A DNA stretch of 14,542 nucleotides from Acidobacteriota bacterium (GTDB lineage Bacteria > Acidobacteriota > Terriglobia > Acidiferrales > UBA7541), in contig QHYO01000323.1 in NCBI GenBank assembly GCA_003224135.1, positions 1 to 14,542 on the forward strand, read 5' to 3'. Numbering within the stretch: position 1 is the stretch's first letter; the number at the start of each line of letters is the position of its first letter. This document shows positions 13,443 through 14,542 of this stretch, piece by piece. The notes below the pieces were generated by a model. The model had not been told where the DNA came from. It ran no database searches and worked only from the letters and a program-made list of their open reading frames with translations. A program made the translations under genes and the position numbers.

Positions 13443-14542
13443 TTAGGGTTTTGCAGCGGGAGTATCGCCGGGCTTGGTCGAGTCTGGCGACTGCGTAGCG
13501 CTGGCCGCTATCGGTTTCGTAGCCTCTGATCCGTAGCGCGTGAGATAGGGCATAAAGGGTGTGACCTCAAACGGCATCTTTTCGCGTTCCGCGACGGTGC
13601 CGACGGGCTTGCTCTTGATCATCTCAAGCTTGTCGTTCCACGGATCCATTTTGATACGTCCGCCGATAGGCAGCGCCGCGATCTTTTGCGCGTTTTGCTT
13701 GGGATCGACGGAAGCCTGCGCCAGAAGGTTCGGAATCGTCGGAACACGATTGCCCAGGTGAGCGCTGATCAGATTGGGAATTTCCTTCTGGCGTGACTGC
13801 AGCGCCTGCAGAAAGAGCGACGCATTGGCCATCTGCCACGCCTTCGCAAGCTGGGGGTCCTTGAGCGAATTGGCGATCAGCTGCACCGCCTTTTCGTTTG
13901 CCTGTTGTTCCTCGTCGGGTGTCCGGGCAAATCCGAAGTGGCGAAACGTGTCTTTGTCGTCGACGAGAAGCTGATCGAAGAAGGCGAACTGGGAATCCAT
14001 GCGGTGTCCAAGAACGACGTGGCTCAGTTCATGCGCCAACACGGCGGCAAGGCTCGCTTCGTCCGGGAGAACATCGATGAGGCCGCGGCTGAGCACGATG
14101 GTATGTCCGAGAGTGAAGGATTCGAGTGTGGTTGTAGTCATGACGCGGCAGCGAACGTCCGGCTGGATGTCGAGGTTGTTGGTGACTTCGAGGTTGTTCA
14201 CCACGGTTTCCATGGCCTTATCCACTTCGCCCTTGGGCGCTATCAAGCCAAGCCGCTGCAGCCGGTCGGCTACGTTATCTTCTGCCTGGCGGTCCCACTG
14301 CCGCTGGGCCTGGATTGGTGAAAGGTCGTTCGCTGTAGTGGTTTCGTCCGTTACCGGGCTTTCCACCAATACTTTGCTGAGTTCCTGTTCCTGCGCTGCG
14401 TGGCCGAGGTTATATCCCCACAGCCGCGTCTGCGCCTTGAATTCAAGCTTCTTTGTCAGCGCGTAGTGCAGATCTTTCTCTTCGCTATAGACGAAGGTCG
14501 GAAGCCACATGCCGGGCTGCAAGTTGGTCCTCCAGCTGTCGA
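13443..14542 (-). CDS. M48-family zinc metalloprotease, 5' end outside the window
   Basis: The frame stays open to the window edge. Upstream of the in-frame TTG at 14522 it continues DSWRTN before LQPGMWLPTF, so the true start lies outside and at least 366 residues are present. Numbering from that TTG, residues about 1-75 (MWLPTFVYSEEKDLHYAL, FKAQTRLWGYN) are a beta-like region that I associate with acidobacterial M48 proteins. Residues about 82-220 are the peptidase core: VLSRGLIDVLPDEASLAAVL, then HELSHVVLGH (zinc ligands H164 and H168, E165), then EEQQAN (probable third ligand E205) where the usual ExxAD has Asn instead of Asp. A long tail ends in a Pro/Ser/Thr-rich stretch. It is probably an envelope protease of the BepA/HtpX-related kind; its signal peptide cannot be seen. 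Confidence 0.88.
   Translation of the reverse strand, partial: DSWRTNLQPGMWLPTFVYSEEKDLHYALTKKLEFKAQTRLWGYNLGHAAQEQELSKVLVESPVTDETTTANDLSPIQAQRQWDRQAEDNVADRLQRLGLIAPKGEVDKAMETVVNNLEVTNNLDIQPDVRCRVMTTTTLESFTLGHTIVLSRGLIDVLPDEASLAAVLAHELSHVVLGHRMDSQFAFFDQLLVDDKDTFRHFGFARTPDEEQQANEKAVQLIANSLKDPQLAKAWQMANASLFLQALQSRQKEIPNLISAHLGNRVPTIPNLLAQASVDPKQNAQKIAALPIGGRIKMDPWNDKLEMIKSKPVGTVAEREKMPFEVTPFMPYLTRYGSEATKPIAASATQSPDSTKPGDTPAAKP

Noticed and set aside
1..14542. Mobile elements, CRISPR arrays, toxin-antitoxin or phage genes
   Set aside because: No transposase, integrase, repeat-spacer pattern, terminal inverted repeats or phage-type product could be found in any frame. The direct repeats seen are only 9 and 16 bases long and unpaired with mobile functions.

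Overview
The window looks like the chromosome of a member of Acidobacteriota (probably Terriglobia). This is inferred, not proven. It rests on moderately high GC and on several exported proteins of types I associate with that phylum: a secreted protein ending in a YAVTDYW-type domain, a SurA-N/DsbA fusion, a carboxypeptidase-regulatory-like/TPR protein with a long C-terminal domain, and an M48 peptidase with a long N-terminal region. The sequence alone does not fix the genus.

Layout. Positions 1-54 are the 3' end of a 23S rRNA. A spacer without tRNA (about 185 bp, three hairpins) leads to a complete 5S rRNA (240-357) and a strong intrinsic terminator (367-408). Facing the rRNA operon on the minus strand is a secreted protein of unknown function (443-1411). 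Diverging from it is an exported DsbA-like thioredoxin protein with a SurA-type N-terminal half (1714-2736), followed on the same strand by a large secreted gametolysin-like (M11) zinc protease with Ig-like C-terminal domains (2941-5274). A shared hairpin (5293-5324) separates the protease from a convergent DUF11-type surface protein (5371-7131, minus).

Then comes the largest gap, about 740 bp. It holds an inverted repeat upstream of the surface protein and two unconvincing short ORFs, and ends at a small PilZ-domain protein (7874-8212, plus). The PilZ gene converges on a secreted TPR protein (8238-10148, minus). Diverging from that is a plus-strand run that looks like one operon: a short-chain dehydrogenase (10381-11274), an integral membrane protein overlapping its stop (11271-11894) and an exported M20 metallopeptidase (11928-13358). 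A hairpin (13396-13423) lies between the M20 gene and a convergent M48 metalloprotease (13443 to the window edge, minus), whose start lies outside the window.

Common theme. Seven of the ten protein genes look exported or membrane-bound: six have a visible signal peptide and one is an integral membrane protein. The M48 protein is probably an eighth, but its N-terminus is not visible. Three are zinc peptidases of different families (M11-like, M20, M48), and one is a probable disulfide or folding factor. The window therefore reads as an envelope and secretome neighbourhood. I see no mobile element, CRISPR array, defence locus or biosynthetic cluster. The most interesting items are unusual domain combinations and a few possible leader or operator structures, not a clear new system.
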